From Flavobacteriaceae bacterium (GTDB lineage: Bacteria; Bacteroidota; Bacteroidia; Flavobacteriales; Flavobacteriaceae): a stretch of 35,157 nt of DNA. Below, piece after piece: positions 25,824 through 33,674 of the stretch. The position numbers and the translations under genes were made by a program. Under the pieces are notes generated by a model. That model was not told where the DNA came from, did not search any database, and worked only from the letters and a program-made list of their open reading frames with translations. Where the stretch lies: assembly GCA_002721275.1 (NCBI GenBank), contig PBJZ01000002.1, forward strand, positions 161,836-196,992. The letters run 5' to 3'. How positions within the stretch are numbered: the stretch's first letter is position 1; every line of letters starts with the position of its first letter.

Positions 25824-25927
25824 AATAGTTAGGGTTTAATATTACATTTAAAAGGACACGATAATATTACAATTTCAATCTAATCTAAATAGATCTCTGT
25901 AAATTAAAGTTAATATCTTATTAATTT

Positions 25928-27448
25928 TTAATCTGGACATCCATTTAATTCTTTTTTACCAGGGACATCAGGGCAATTATCAATTTTGTCAATTACCCCA
26001 TCTCCATCTGAATCTTCATCTCCAAAATCCCTATCTTCCAGCAAATCTTTTGGTGCTTTCAAATTTTTATTGTGTATTTCTAATATCTCATTAATGGCTA
26101 ATAAGGCCTCAGGGTGTTTATCAGCAATATTATATTTTTCCGATGGATCTATGTCTAAATTATAAAGTAAAGGTTCATCTAAAACTATTTTTATATTACT
26201 TCCTTTGGGGTAATCGTATGATCCTTGGGTAATAAAGTGAGCTTTATAGCTTCCGTTACGAACAGCATAAACTTCTCTTTCACGATAGTAAAAGATTGTT
26301 TTTCTTTTAGACGCTTCATGATTAAGTAATGTGCTTTTAATACTAATCCCATCCATTATTCTGTCTTTTACCATGTCTATATCAGTCATATCCAAGATAG
26401 TAGGGAATATATCCATAGTTGAACCTAAATCACTTATAACACCAGTTTTTATGCTAGCTCCCCAAAAAATTGCAGGTATTCTCTGACCACCTTCCCATGT
26501 AGTAGCTTTTCCGTTTCTCAATAAACCTGCAGATCCTGAATGAGATTCGAATGGTAACCATGGACCATTGTCTGATGTGAAAATAATTATTGTATTATTA
26601 TCTAGTTTATGTTTTTTTAATTCTTGAACAATTAATCCAATACCATGGTCGATTTCTTCAATTACATCACCATATAGGCCTCTTTTACTTTTTCCTGAAA
26701 AATCGTCTGATGTAAAAAGAGGAGTGTGTGGCATGTTATGAGCTAAATAAATAAAAAAATTATTTTCCTTGTTATCTCTTATAAAATCTATAGTTTTTCT
26801 TGAAAATCGCTTAGTTATTGTTGTCTGATCTACAGGCCTCTCAATAATACTATTGTTCTCAATAAGTGGAATGTTATAGTTTGTCGACTTTGGTTTTTTA
26901 GTATTATATTTTTGCCAATATTGACCTCCTGGACAACAGGTCTCACCGTTTATTTTATCCATATCATTTGAATATGGAATCCCAAAATAATAATCAAATC
27001 CATGTTGAAGAGGGAGATAGTCTATTTTGTGTCCAAGGTGCCACTTGCCAATTATAGCTGTTTTATAACCGTTATCTTTTAATTTTTCTGAAATTGTAAT
27101 CTCAGAACTTGGTAATCCATTTCTTGAGTTTGGAAAAAGAACTCTATCTTTTGCTCCAATCATACCATTTCTGATTGGAAGTCTACCGGTTAGTAATCCC
27201 GCTCTACTGGGTGTACAAACACTTGAGGCAGAATAAAACTGTGTCCATTTTTGACCTTGTTGAGCTAAATTGTCTAAATTCGGTGTTTTAATTGTGGGGT
27301 GACCGTATATTCCTAAATCTCCATATCCCATATCATCCACAAATACAACAATAAAATTTAAATTTTTTTTAACTTTTACATTTTTGCAAGAGTTTAAAAT
27401 AAAAAAAGACAGTGTTAATGAAAATATTTTTAAAATGTAATTATTCAT
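25928..27448 (-). CDS. Lipoprotein sulfatase with C-terminal calcium-binding tail
   Basis: A 506-residue family S1-type sulfatase. MNNYILKIFSLTLSFFILNSC gives a lipobox with Cys21. Metal ligands appear in VVFVDDMGYGD (D38, D39), and the formylglycine site is CTPSR with Cys78 inside SVCTPSRAGLLTGR. Further marks are GKWHLGH and TSDNGPW. The last 35 residues, DEDSDGDGVIDKIDNCPD..., form a thrombospondin type 3-like Ca2+-binding unit, unusual for a sulfatase. A maturase (FGE or anSME) would be needed from elsewhere; none is in the window. The likely substrate is a sulfated polysaccharide, but no glycoside hydrolase or SusCD pair is adjacent, so specificity is open. Confidence 0.9.
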   Translation of the reverse strand: MNNYILKIFSLTLSFFILNSCKNVKVKKNLNFIVVFVDDMGYGDLGIYGHPTIKTPNLDNLAQQGQKWTQFYSASSVCTPSRAGLLTGRLPIRNGMIGAKDRVLFPNSRNGLPSSEITISEKLKDNGYKTAIIGKWHLGHKIDYLPLQHGFDYYFGIPYSNDMDKINGETCCPGGQYWQKYNTKKPKSTNYNIPLIENNSIIERPVDQTTITKRFSRKTIDFIRDNKENNFFIYLAHNMPHTPLFTSDDFSGKSKRGLYGDVIEEIDHGIGLIVQELKKHKLDNNTIIIFTSDNGPWLPFESHSGSAGLLRNGKATTWEGGQRIPAIFWGASIKTGVISDLGSTMDIFPTILDMTDIDMVKDRIMDGISIKSTLLNHEASKRKTIFYYREREVYAVRNGSYKAHFITQGSYDYPKGSNIKIVLDEPLLYNLDIDPSEKYNIADKHPEALLAINEILEIHNKNLKAPKDLLEDRDFGDEDSDGDGVIDKIDNCPDVPGKKELNGCPD

Positions 27449-27516
27449 ATTTCTAATTTATAATAAAGCTAACTTAATTTTGTGCAATTTTAATTTCAGT
27501 AAACAAGTAATTTCTA

Positions 27517-27524
27517 TAAGTTTG
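27517..27524 (+). promoter_or_regulatory. Possible -7 element for the 261-residue secreted protein gene
   Basis: TAAGTTTG fits TAnnTTTG and lies 25 bases before the ATG at 27550. A -33 TTTG at the right spacing was not found. Confidence 0.35.
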
Positions 27525-27549
27525 TTATATAACCAATAAATAAAATTAA

Positions 27550-28335
27550 ATGAAAAATATTATAATTACCCTTGTCTTCTTATTTAGTGTATCAATACAT
27601 TCTCAAGATATGTCAAATGTTCACAGAGTTTTTGAAGAAATTACTTTAAATAATGGCTTAGTCGAGGAGTATGCTGGATTTGAAAGTTTTTGGGGGACTG
27701 TTAAAGAGAAACAAATCAAAGATGGAAATCTACTAGGTTGGTTTGTATGGAAAGTTGATCCAAAAAGTAATGATAACCAACCTTGGACTGATTATATAGT
27801 TTTAAATGTTTTTGCTAATAAATCTCAGATGGATAAAATGAATTCTAAAGATGCTGAATGGTGGAATAAATACATAAAATCAGCACATAAAGGTAAAACA
27901 AAAAGATCAGTGATAAAAAAGTATTTGAAGGAGACTACAGATAATAAGTACAGAAAAAAGTCTGTAACTTATACTGTAAAAGGACTTGGTGTAATCTTAA
28001 CTGAACAGGCAGCCCCACAGGAGGGAACAAAAGCAGTCTACAGAGGAATTGAACAATTAAATTATGATTATGTAGACTTCGAGTTGAATTATTTTAAACC
28101 ATGGCACGAAGCTACTTCATCGAGGTTATATTGGGAGGTTAACGAAATTTTAAGTAGGTCAGATAATGCATATAAGCCTGTGACTCACACTATTTTTGAA
28201 ATAGTTAATCCAGATGTATCATCTAATAATGAAAATCTTTCTTTTACAGACCAAATGATGATAAAATACGGAGTTGCAAGTAGAAAAGAACATGGAAGAT
28301 TAGATCTCGAATTAATGAATTGGAGATGGAATTAG
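27550..28335 (+). CDS. Secreted protein of unknown function
   Basis: A 261-residue protein with a clear signal peptide (MKNIIITLVFLFSVSIHSQ). I cannot name a family. The body looks like two related alpha/beta halves. The first has FEEITLNNGLVEEYAGFESFWGTVKEKQIKDGNLLGWFVWKVDP. The second has FELNYFKPWHEATSSRLYWEVNEILSRSDNAYKPVTHTIFEIVNP. Both resemble the strand-helix-strand pattern of small dimeric alpha/beta-barrel (ABM/EthD-like) domains; this is inference. It is monocistronic, flanked by a possible promoter element and a hairpin terminator, and transcribed away from the sulfatase gene. Confidence 0.72.
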   Translation: MKNIIITLVFLFSVSIHSQDMSNVHRVFEEITLNNGLVEEYAGFESFWGTVKEKQIKDGNLLGWFVWKVDPKSNDNQPWTDYIVLNVFANKSQMDKMNSKDAEWWNKYIKSAHKGKTKRSVIKKYLKETTDNKYRKKSVTYTVKGLGVILTEQAAPQEGTKAVYRGIEQLNYDYVDFELNYFKPWHEATSSRLYWEVNEILSRSDNAYKPVTHTIFEIVNPDVSSNNENLSFTDQMMIKYGVASRKEHGRLDLELMNWRWN

Positions 28336-28370
28336 TATATCACTATTAAGTTTTTTTCCATCATTTTATC

Positions 28371-28408
28371 AAACTCCTAAAAATTATTTTCTTTTTTGGG
28401 AGTTTTTT
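28371..28408 (+). terminator. Rho-independent terminator after the 261-residue protein gene
   Basis: AAACTCC (28371-28377) pairs with GGAGTTT (28399-28405), followed by a T-run to 28408. The loop is 21 bases and AT-rich. It lies 35 bases after the stop codon at 28335 and between convergent genes; the T-run favours plus-strand use. Confidence 0.65.
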
Positions 28409-28473
28409 ACTTTAGAAAAACTAGGAAGTTTTATAATATATTTAATTTAAAAATCATTTAAATACATAACAAA

Positions 28474-29028
28474 TTAATAATGTATTAACGAAAATATACC
28501 ATAATTTCCATGATGTGAAATAGAGCAAGACTTTGTTAATATTGTATCCTCATGGTAATATATTGGAGCTCCATTTTTTAATTTTTTTTGTTTAATCTTA
28601 GTAGATGAAAATTTTGTTAAAGCCTCTAACTTTATTTTAATCTTCGAGTCAATGTATCTAGGTTTTACAAATTCAGTATAAGTATTTATATGCTTATCTG
28701 TATATGCAATAGAAGAGATGAAGTTTTTGTTTATAATTGACATTGTATAAAAAATCTCGTTATTGAAATAGACTAATCCTTCCAATTCTGAAATTAACAT
28801 GCAATCAAATTTTTTTGGAGCAAAAAAACGTGTTCCAGTAATTTGTGTATTTATCTTGTAGGCTGCTTCTTTCATGCTCCAAAATCTCCAAATCAAATTA
28901 AATGAATTTTTTGACGATATTATGAGACTCCTCTCATTGTCTGTAAATAGCTTATTTAGAAAATTTTTTCGACTCCAATTGCTTTCCTTTTCAGCAATCG
29001 ATAGGTCAACAATATCATTCCCAATCAA
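28474..29028 (-). CDS. 4'-phosphopantetheinyl transferase
   Basis: A 184-residue enzyme that should transfer phosphopantetheine from CoA to the adjacent carrier protein. GNDIVDL (3-9, with Asp5 and Asp8) and WRFWSMKEAAYK (47-58, Glu54) are the two signature blocks of the AcpS/Sfp superfamily. It is the last gene of the eight-gene operon. The start is TTG at 29028, sharing TTGA with the stop of the carrier protein gene; no ATG is available upstream and the GNDIVDL motif sits directly after the start. Having a private transferase suggests that the cell's AcpS may not activate this carrier. Confidence 0.87.
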   Translation of the reverse strand: MIGNDIVDLSIAEKESNWSRKNFLNKLFTDNERSLIISSKNSFNLIWRFWSMKEAAYKINTQITGTRFFAPKKFDCMLISELEGLVYFNNEIFYTMSIINKNFISSIAYTDKHINTYTEFVKPRYIDSKIKIKLEALTKFSSTKIKQKKLKNGAPIYYHEDTILTKSCSISHHGNYGIFSLIHY

Positions 29029-29279
29029 AGTTGTTGTAGTTTTATTTCAATGATATCAATTGCGGACTTAACAGAAAGCATTTTTTCCATGGATTCATTA
29101 TCAATTTCAATGCTATATTCATCTTCTACATCAAGAATAATATCAACTAAATTGGCTGAGTTGATCTTTAAATCATTGATGAAATCGGTTTCTTCAGACA
29201 GATTTTCGAAGGCTTTTTGATCTTGAATGTATGGTTTAACAATCTTTTTTAGTGAAGTTATAATTTCTTTCCTTTTCAT
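29025..29279 (-). CDS. Acyl carrier protein of the type III PKS operon
   Basis: An 84-residue acidic carrier protein. The phosphopantetheine attachment serine is Ser41 in LKINSANLVDIILDVEDEYSI, with Asn in place of the common Asp before Ser. Helix III is followed by MLSVKSAIDIIEIKL. This would hold the growing acyl chain while the ketosynthase, dehydratase and reductase of the operon act on it. It is preceded by a 72-base gap from the ketosynthase, the widest in the operon, and overlaps the phosphopantetheinyl transferase by 4 bases. The dedicated partners suggest it is distinct from the housekeeping AcpP. Confidence 0.9.
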   Translation of the reverse strand: MKRKEIITSLKKIVKPYIQDQKAFENLSEETDFINDLKINSANLVDIILDVEDEYSIEIDNESMEKMLSVKSAIDIIEIKLQQL

Positions 29280-29351
29280 TTATATTTTATTTAATATTTG
29301 TTCAATTGCAACAATTTGTAATATCATGGTTAGGATCAAACAAATTAATTT

Positions 29352-30620
29352 TTAATATCTCTTAAAAATAATACATCCATTCACATCACCAAAACCAAAA
29401 CTTGCCTTTGCAATTACGTTTAATTTCATTTTCAACATTTTAGTTGGAATTTTTTCTTTTGAAATTAATTTTAAAATTTCAGGATGTATTCTCTCGCAAT
29501 TTATATTTGGAAAAATAAATTGATGTTTTAATTGTAGAACTGTTGCAATGATTTCTATTGCAGCTGCTGCCGCTAAGCAGTGGCCTGTCATAGATTTTAG
29601 TGAGTTTATTATGGGAAATTTATCACCTTTTCTTTTCATAGCTTTTGTCCAGTTTTCAATTTCCAGAGTGTCTTTTGAAGTAGCTGTCAGATGACCATTA
29701 ATAGCATCAACTTGTTCACTTTTTACACTTGCATCTTTCATGGCATCTACAATACATTTTTGTACAGCATCTGGATTTGGAGCAGTAATTGTCCCACCAT
29801 TTCTTTGACCACCAGAATTCAGATTTCCCCCCAACACCTCGGCATAAATTTCTGCTTTTCTATCTAATGCACTTTTCAATGATTCCAAGACCAGAGCTCC
29901 AGCTCCGCTTCCAGGTACAAATCCTGATGCCATTGCACTCATTGGCTTAGAACCTTTTGTTGGACTCTGATTGTGTTTGTAAGTCATAACTCTCATTGCG
30001 TCAAATCCACCCCAAATATATGGACCGTCATCACTACAACTACCAACTAACATTCTTATCGCTTTACCAGATTGTATCCTTTCAAACCCCATCAGTAGTG
30101 CCTCTGTACCGGTTGAGCAAGCAGATGAGTTTGAAGTAACTTGATTGCCTAGTCCTAAAATTCCGCCTAAATATGCACTAACTCCACTTCCCATAGTTTG
30201 AACTACAACAGTGCTTCCAAGACGTTTTACTTTTTTGTTATCCAACTGGTATATTGCCTCTCTAAATTTATCAATTCCAGAAGTCCCTGAACCAAACACC
30301 ATTCCAGTCTCATAGTCAATAGATGAGTCTTTATTAATTTTAAATCCCGCATCTCTCCATGCATCCATACCGGCAATACATCCATATAAAATTCCAGAAC
30401 TATTAAAACCACGTAATTGTAAGGGTGATAGGTATTTACTTTTTAATTCTTGAGTAATTGGTGGAATTCCACCAATACAGCACGAAAAGTTCAAGTCCTC
30501 TAACTTTTGATGATGTCTAATTCCTGATTTTCCTTGTTTAATTGCTCCAAGGAATTCGTCTAATCCAATTGCATTGGGAGCGACTACACCCATTCCAGTA
30601 ATCACAACTCTATTTTTCAT
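29352..30620 (-). CDS. Beta-ketoacyl-ACP synthase (KAS I/II type)
   Basis: A 422-residue thiolase-fold condensing enzyme. The Cys-His-His triad is complete: C168 in SSACSTGTEALL, H310 in INGHLTATSKDTLE and H347 in KSMTGHCLAAAAAIE. It should extend the acyl-ACP by two carbons per cycle using malonyl-ACP. I place the start at ATG 30620, two bases after the dehydratase stop; a TTG at 30626 overlapping that stop would add two residues. It is not a chain-length-factor: the active cysteine is present and there is no second KS gene. Confidence 0.92.
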   Translation of the reverse strand: MKNRVVITGMGVVAPNAIGLDEFLGAIKQGKSGIRHHQKLEDLNFSCCIGGIPPITQELKSKYLSPLQLRGFNSSGILYGCIAGMDAWRDAGFKINKDSSIDYETGMVFGSGTSGIDKFREAIYQLDNKKVKRLGSTVVVQTMGSGVSAYLGGILGLGNQVTSNSSACSTGTEALLMGFERIQSGKAIRMLVGSCSDDGPYIWGGFDAMRVMTYKHNQSPTKGSKPMSAMASGFVPGSGAGALVLESLKSALDRKAEIYAEVLGGNLNSGGQRNGGTITAPNPDAVQKCIVDAMKDASVKSEQVDAINGHLTATSKDTLEIENWTKAMKRKGDKFPIINSLKSMTGHCLAAAAAIEIIATVLQLKHQFIFPNINCERIHPEILKLISKEKIPTKMLKMKLNVIAKASFGFGDVNGCIIFKRY

Positions 30621-30622
30621 AC

Positions 30623-31063
30623 TCAAATGATTTTTACCATACCTGATATTGTTCCTCTACTGACCAGCTCATTCTTGTTATTGAACATTTGAACTTTGCA
30701 TTTTAGTTTATTAAACCTAAAAAATATTTTTTCTGAGATAACCCTTACTTTTTCTTTTGGTTTGACTGATAAAAAAAAGTCTATTTGATTTGATGTAAGC
30801 GCAATTTTTGGTTTATTTTTTAAATCAATTTGATGATTTAATAAATATATACCAAGACAAACCAGACCTATTTGGGCCATTACCTCAATTAGAATCACTC
30901 CTGGGGTAATAGGATTATTTTTAAAATGTCCCAAATAAAAATATTCATCCTTTTTAAAAGTATAATATCCTTCTATTCCATTTTTTGATATGTTTGTTAT
31001 TTTTTCCACAAACATAAAGGGGTACTGATATGGTAAAAATTTTATAATATTTTCTTTTTTCAA
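30623..31063 (-). CDS. FabZ-like 3-hydroxyacyl-ACP dehydratase (hotdog fold)
   Basis: A 146-residue hotdog protein. LPYQYPFMFVEKI (10-22), GHFKNNPITPGVILIEVMAQIG (45-66) and the catalytic pair His46/Glu60 match FabZ. It would remove water from 3-hydroxyacyl-ACP. The start is TTG at 31063: no in-frame ATG lies upstream before residue 17, and this start gives the usual short lead before LPxxYPF. It is 29 bases after the SDR gene and 2 bases before the ketosynthase ATG, consistent with coupled translation. Confidence 0.88.
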   Translation of the reverse strand: MKKENIIKFLPYQYPFMFVEKITNISKNGIEGYYTFKKDEYFYLGHFKNNPITPGVILIEVMAQIGLVCLGIYLLNHQIDLKNKPKIALTSNQIDFFLSVKPKEKVRVISEKIFFRFNKLKCKVQMFNNKNELVSRGTISGMVKII

Positions 31064-31092
31064 AACTTTAAACTTTTTAATCCAGGATAAAC

Positions 31093-31887
31093 TTAATTAA
31101 TATGTTCCCCTCCATCAACAGTTATTGTAGTTCCATTAATCCACTTTGCTTCATCCTTACATAATAAATATACTACGTTTGCGATATCTTCAGGCTTTGT
31201 TAATCTTTTAAATGGATTACGTTTTAAAGTGTATTCTTTTATTTTGTCACTTTTTGGTATCATTCTAAAAGACGACGTATCAGTTACTCCAGCTTGAATA
31301 CAATTAGTTCTTATTCCAAAAGGAGCAAATTCTAAAGCGATATTTCTAGTTATAGCCTCTAATGTTGCTTTTGCAGCGGATATGGCAGCATAACTTTTCC
31401 ATGCCTTTTTATTGCCCTCGCTTGTAAAACTAACCACTCTGGAGTCTTTTGAAAATAGTTTAGCCTCAAAGATTAATTTAACCCATTCGTAGAGGCTTAT
31501 TCCCATCGTTTGTATTGTTAAACGAAAGTCATCTGATTCTAACGTTGGTTTTGAATTTGAAACCATAGGTTTTAAATTACCTTTAGCAATACTATGTACT
31601 AAGATTTTTATTTTACCTCCACGCAATTCTTTTTTCAAATTTTGCATGAATTTCTGTCTTTTGTCTGACTTAAAAGCATCAATATTGTAACTAGTAAAAG
31701 AAACTAATTCCTTTGAAATTATTTTGAAGTTTTTGTCTATTTCATCCAATTCAGATCTCAGGTTTCTGTGTATAATACATATATTCATTCCATGCTTAGC
31801 TAATTTTACTGCTGTTGCAAATCCCAACCCGGTTGATCCACCAAGTATCAATGCCCATTCATTTTTATTTTTAAATTCTTTCACCAT
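31093..31887 (-). CDS. SDR reductase with enoyl-ACP reductase-like active site
   Basis: A 264-residue Rossmann-fold oxidoreductase. The cofactor loop is GGSTGLGFA (17-25). The active site reads SYAAISAAK, with Tyr166 and Lys173, i.e. Y-x6-K as in FabI/FabL enoyl reductases; at the Y-x3-K position used by FabG the residue is Ile169. ATLEAITRNIALEFAPFGIRTNCIQAG and ITVDGG complete the fold. I therefore favour enoyl-ACP reductase of the FabL type over 3-ketoacyl reductase, though family membership alone does not settle it. It overlaps the type III PKS gene by 7 bases. If it is an enoyl reductase, the ketoreduction step must use the housekeeping FabG. Confidence 0.85.
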   Translation of the reverse strand: MVKEFKNKNEWALILGGSTGLGFATAVKLAKHGMNICIIHRNLRSELDEIDKNFKIISKELVSFTSYNIDAFKSDKRQKFMQNLKKELRGGKIKILVHSIAKGNLKPMVSNSKPTLESDDFRLTIQTMGISLYEWVKLIFEAKLFSKDSRVVSFTSEGNKKAWKSYAAISAAKATLEAITRNIALEFAPFGIRTNCIQAGVTDTSSFRMIPKSDKIKEYTLKRNPFKRLTKPEDIANVVYLLCKDEAKWINGTTITVDGGEHIN

Positions 31888-32933
31888 TCTAATAAAATTC
31901 TTTGAGCAGTAAATCCAGGACCAAAACTCAACATTAGTCCTTTATCACCTTTTGGTATATTTTTATCCATGAATCTCTCTAATACATATAAAACTGTGGC
32001 ACTTGACATATTACCGTATAAATTTAAAACTTCTTTCGTGTCATCAATATTTTTTCCAAATGAATTGAATAAATTTTCTACTGTATTTACAATTTTTTTT
32101 CCTCCTGGATGAAAAATCAAATGATTTATATCTCCTATTGTTAAGCCATTTCGGATTAAAAAAGGATGAATGATTTTTGAAAAATGATTTGAAATGGTTT
32201 CTGGAACTTTCTTATCAAGGATCATTTCTAAACCTGTATTGACTAATTTAAAACCCATGATATCAATTGAGTCATAAAAATGGTACATTGATTCATCTAT
32301 AACTTTAGGTCCAATATCTTCATCACATGAAGATAGAATAACACTAGAGGCACCATCACCAAAAATTGCTGCACTCACAATATTTGCCATTGAAAAATCT
32401 TCTAACTGAAAAGTTGCTGTTGGGGCTTCAACTGAAACTACTGCCGCTCTTTTATTAGGGTTAGATTTTAAGAAGTTTTTTGCGTAAATAATTCCTGAGA
32501 CACCAGCAACACAACCCATTTCCGTTACTGGAAGACGAGTGATATCATGGTTCATTTTTAAATTATTTATTAAATATGCATCTACAGATGGAATCATTAT
32601 TCCTGTGCAGCTGACGGTTATGATGAAGTCAATGTCTGTTGGTTTTAAAATTGCTTTTTCCAGAGATTTTTTCAATGATTCCTCTGCAAGTTTTGTTATC
32701 TCTTTCATGTAGATATTATTTTTCTCTTCAAAAGATGAATTGAAAAAAACTTCATCAACATCCATAATAGAGTAACGTTTATCTACACCAGCCCCCTCAA
32801 ACATCTTTACAACTTTTCTTTGAAATCTTTCATCTTGACCTTTTACCCAGTTTTTGACATAAGGAATAATATCTTTTGTTTTTCGAACGTATTTTGGTAA
32901 ATGCTTAGCTACAGATATTATTTTTATACTCAT
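31881..32933 (-). CDS. Type III polyketide synthase (chalcone/alkylresorcinol synthase family)
   Basis: A 350-residue condensing enzyme. The Cys-His-Asn triad is visible: C141 in MGCVAGVSGI, H275 in IFHPGGKKIV and N308 in YGNMSSATVLYVLE. The C-terminal FGPGFTAQRILLEW is the GFGPG loop of type III PKSs and separates it from FabH. It should condense an acyl starter with several malonyl units and cyclise to a resorcinol, pyrone or phloroglucinol ring. Its neighbours make and hold an acyl chain, so a long acyl starter is likely and the product probably an alkyl-resorcinol or alkyl-pyrone (inference). It is third in the operon, after the oxidoreductase and methyltransferase. Confidence 0.93.
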   Translation of the reverse strand: MSIKIISVAKHLPKYVRKTKDIIPYVKNWVKGQDERFQRKVVKMFEGAGVDKRYSIMDVDEVFFNSSFEEKNNIYMKEITKLAEESLKKSLEKAILKPTDIDFIITVSCTGIMIPSVDAYLINNLKMNHDITRLPVTEMGCVAGVSGIIYAKNFLKSNPNKRAAVVSVEAPTATFQLEDFSMANIVSAAIFGDGASSVILSSCDEDIGPKVIDESMYHFYDSIDIMGFKLVNTGLEMILDKKVPETISNHFSKIIHPFLIRNGLTIGDINHLIFHPGGKKIVNTVENLFNSFGKNIDDTKEVLNLYGNMSSATVLYVLERFMDKNIPKGDKGLMLSFGPGFTAQRILLEW

Positions 32934-32954
32934 TATGTAAATATTTATAAAATG

Positions 32955-33674
32955 TTATTTAATATTTTTCTTTAATAACCACAAATAACGGAAAGCCCAT
33001 TTCCATTTAATTGAAAAACTAACTTTCATTTGCGTGGAGATAGTCTCTATTTCTTCTCTTTTAAAAGCCTTTAATATTGAAATTAATCCATCCTCTATTA
33101 CCATCTTATTTTTTATAAAATATCCCATAAACTTAAAAAGATAGTATGCTAATATATTTCTATGCAAGTCATTTACAACAATACCAATTAATGAATTCTT
33201 TAAAATAATGCTTAAAATAGATATAATTTCATCATTGCTAAAATGGTGCATAAATAATGTACACAATGCGATATCATACTCTTGATTTTTAAAATCATCT
33301 GAGAAAATATCAATTTTTTTAAAATTAATTTCTGGATATGATTTTGATAATTCTTTTGCATAATCGATTGCTGCAGCATTTGCGTCAATTCCAATAAGTT
33401 TAAATAAATAATTTTCTTTTCTGCCAAACATTGCTATATCTCTTAAAATATCACCATTACCACAGCCAAGGTCTATAATTCTGATGACTTTATTTTTGGG
33501 TTGATTTTGAAGAAGTTTTTTTAGGCCTGTAATTGTTACTTTATTTCCTCCTAAAAACCTATTGATTAACTCTAGCTTGTCTAATGTGTCTCTGTAAATA
33601 ACTCCTTTAATACTAAAGTCATCCATGATTTCCATTTTAGTAGATCGATATGAAGTATCAACTAAAAAACTCAT
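32955..33674 (-). CDS. Class I SAM-dependent methyltransferase
   Basis: A 239-residue Rossmann-fold methyltransferase. Motif I is IIDLGCGNGDIL (66-77); the ribose-binding acid is Asp97 in LIGIDANAAAIDYAKELS; motif IV is DIALCTLFMHHFSNDE. The C-terminal part is basic. Such enzymes next to bacterial type III PKSs commonly O- or C-methylate the ring, so the product of the adjacent PKS is the probable substrate. The start overlaps the oxidoreductase stop by ATGA, and the PKS follows 21 bases after its stop. This family also includes ubiquinone/menaquinone-type methylases; nothing suggests those pathways here. Confidence 0.87.
   Translation of the reverse strand: MSFLVDTSYRSTKMEIMDDFSIKGVIYRDTLDKLELINRFLGGNKVTITGLKKLLQNQPKNKVIRIIDLGCGNGDILRDIAMFGRKENYLFKLIGIDANAAAIDYAKELSKSYPEINFKKIDIFSDDFKNQEYDIALCTLFMHHFSNDEIISILSIILKNSLIGIVVNDLHRNILAYYLFKFMGYFIKNKMVIEDGLISILKAFKREEIETISTQMKVSFSIKWKWAFRYLWLLKKNIK

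Noticed and set aside
31881-32933. FabH (KAS III) for the condensing enzyme
   Set aside because: The HPGGKKIV, YGNMSSATVLYVLE and C-terminal FGPGFTA motifs are those of type III PKSs.
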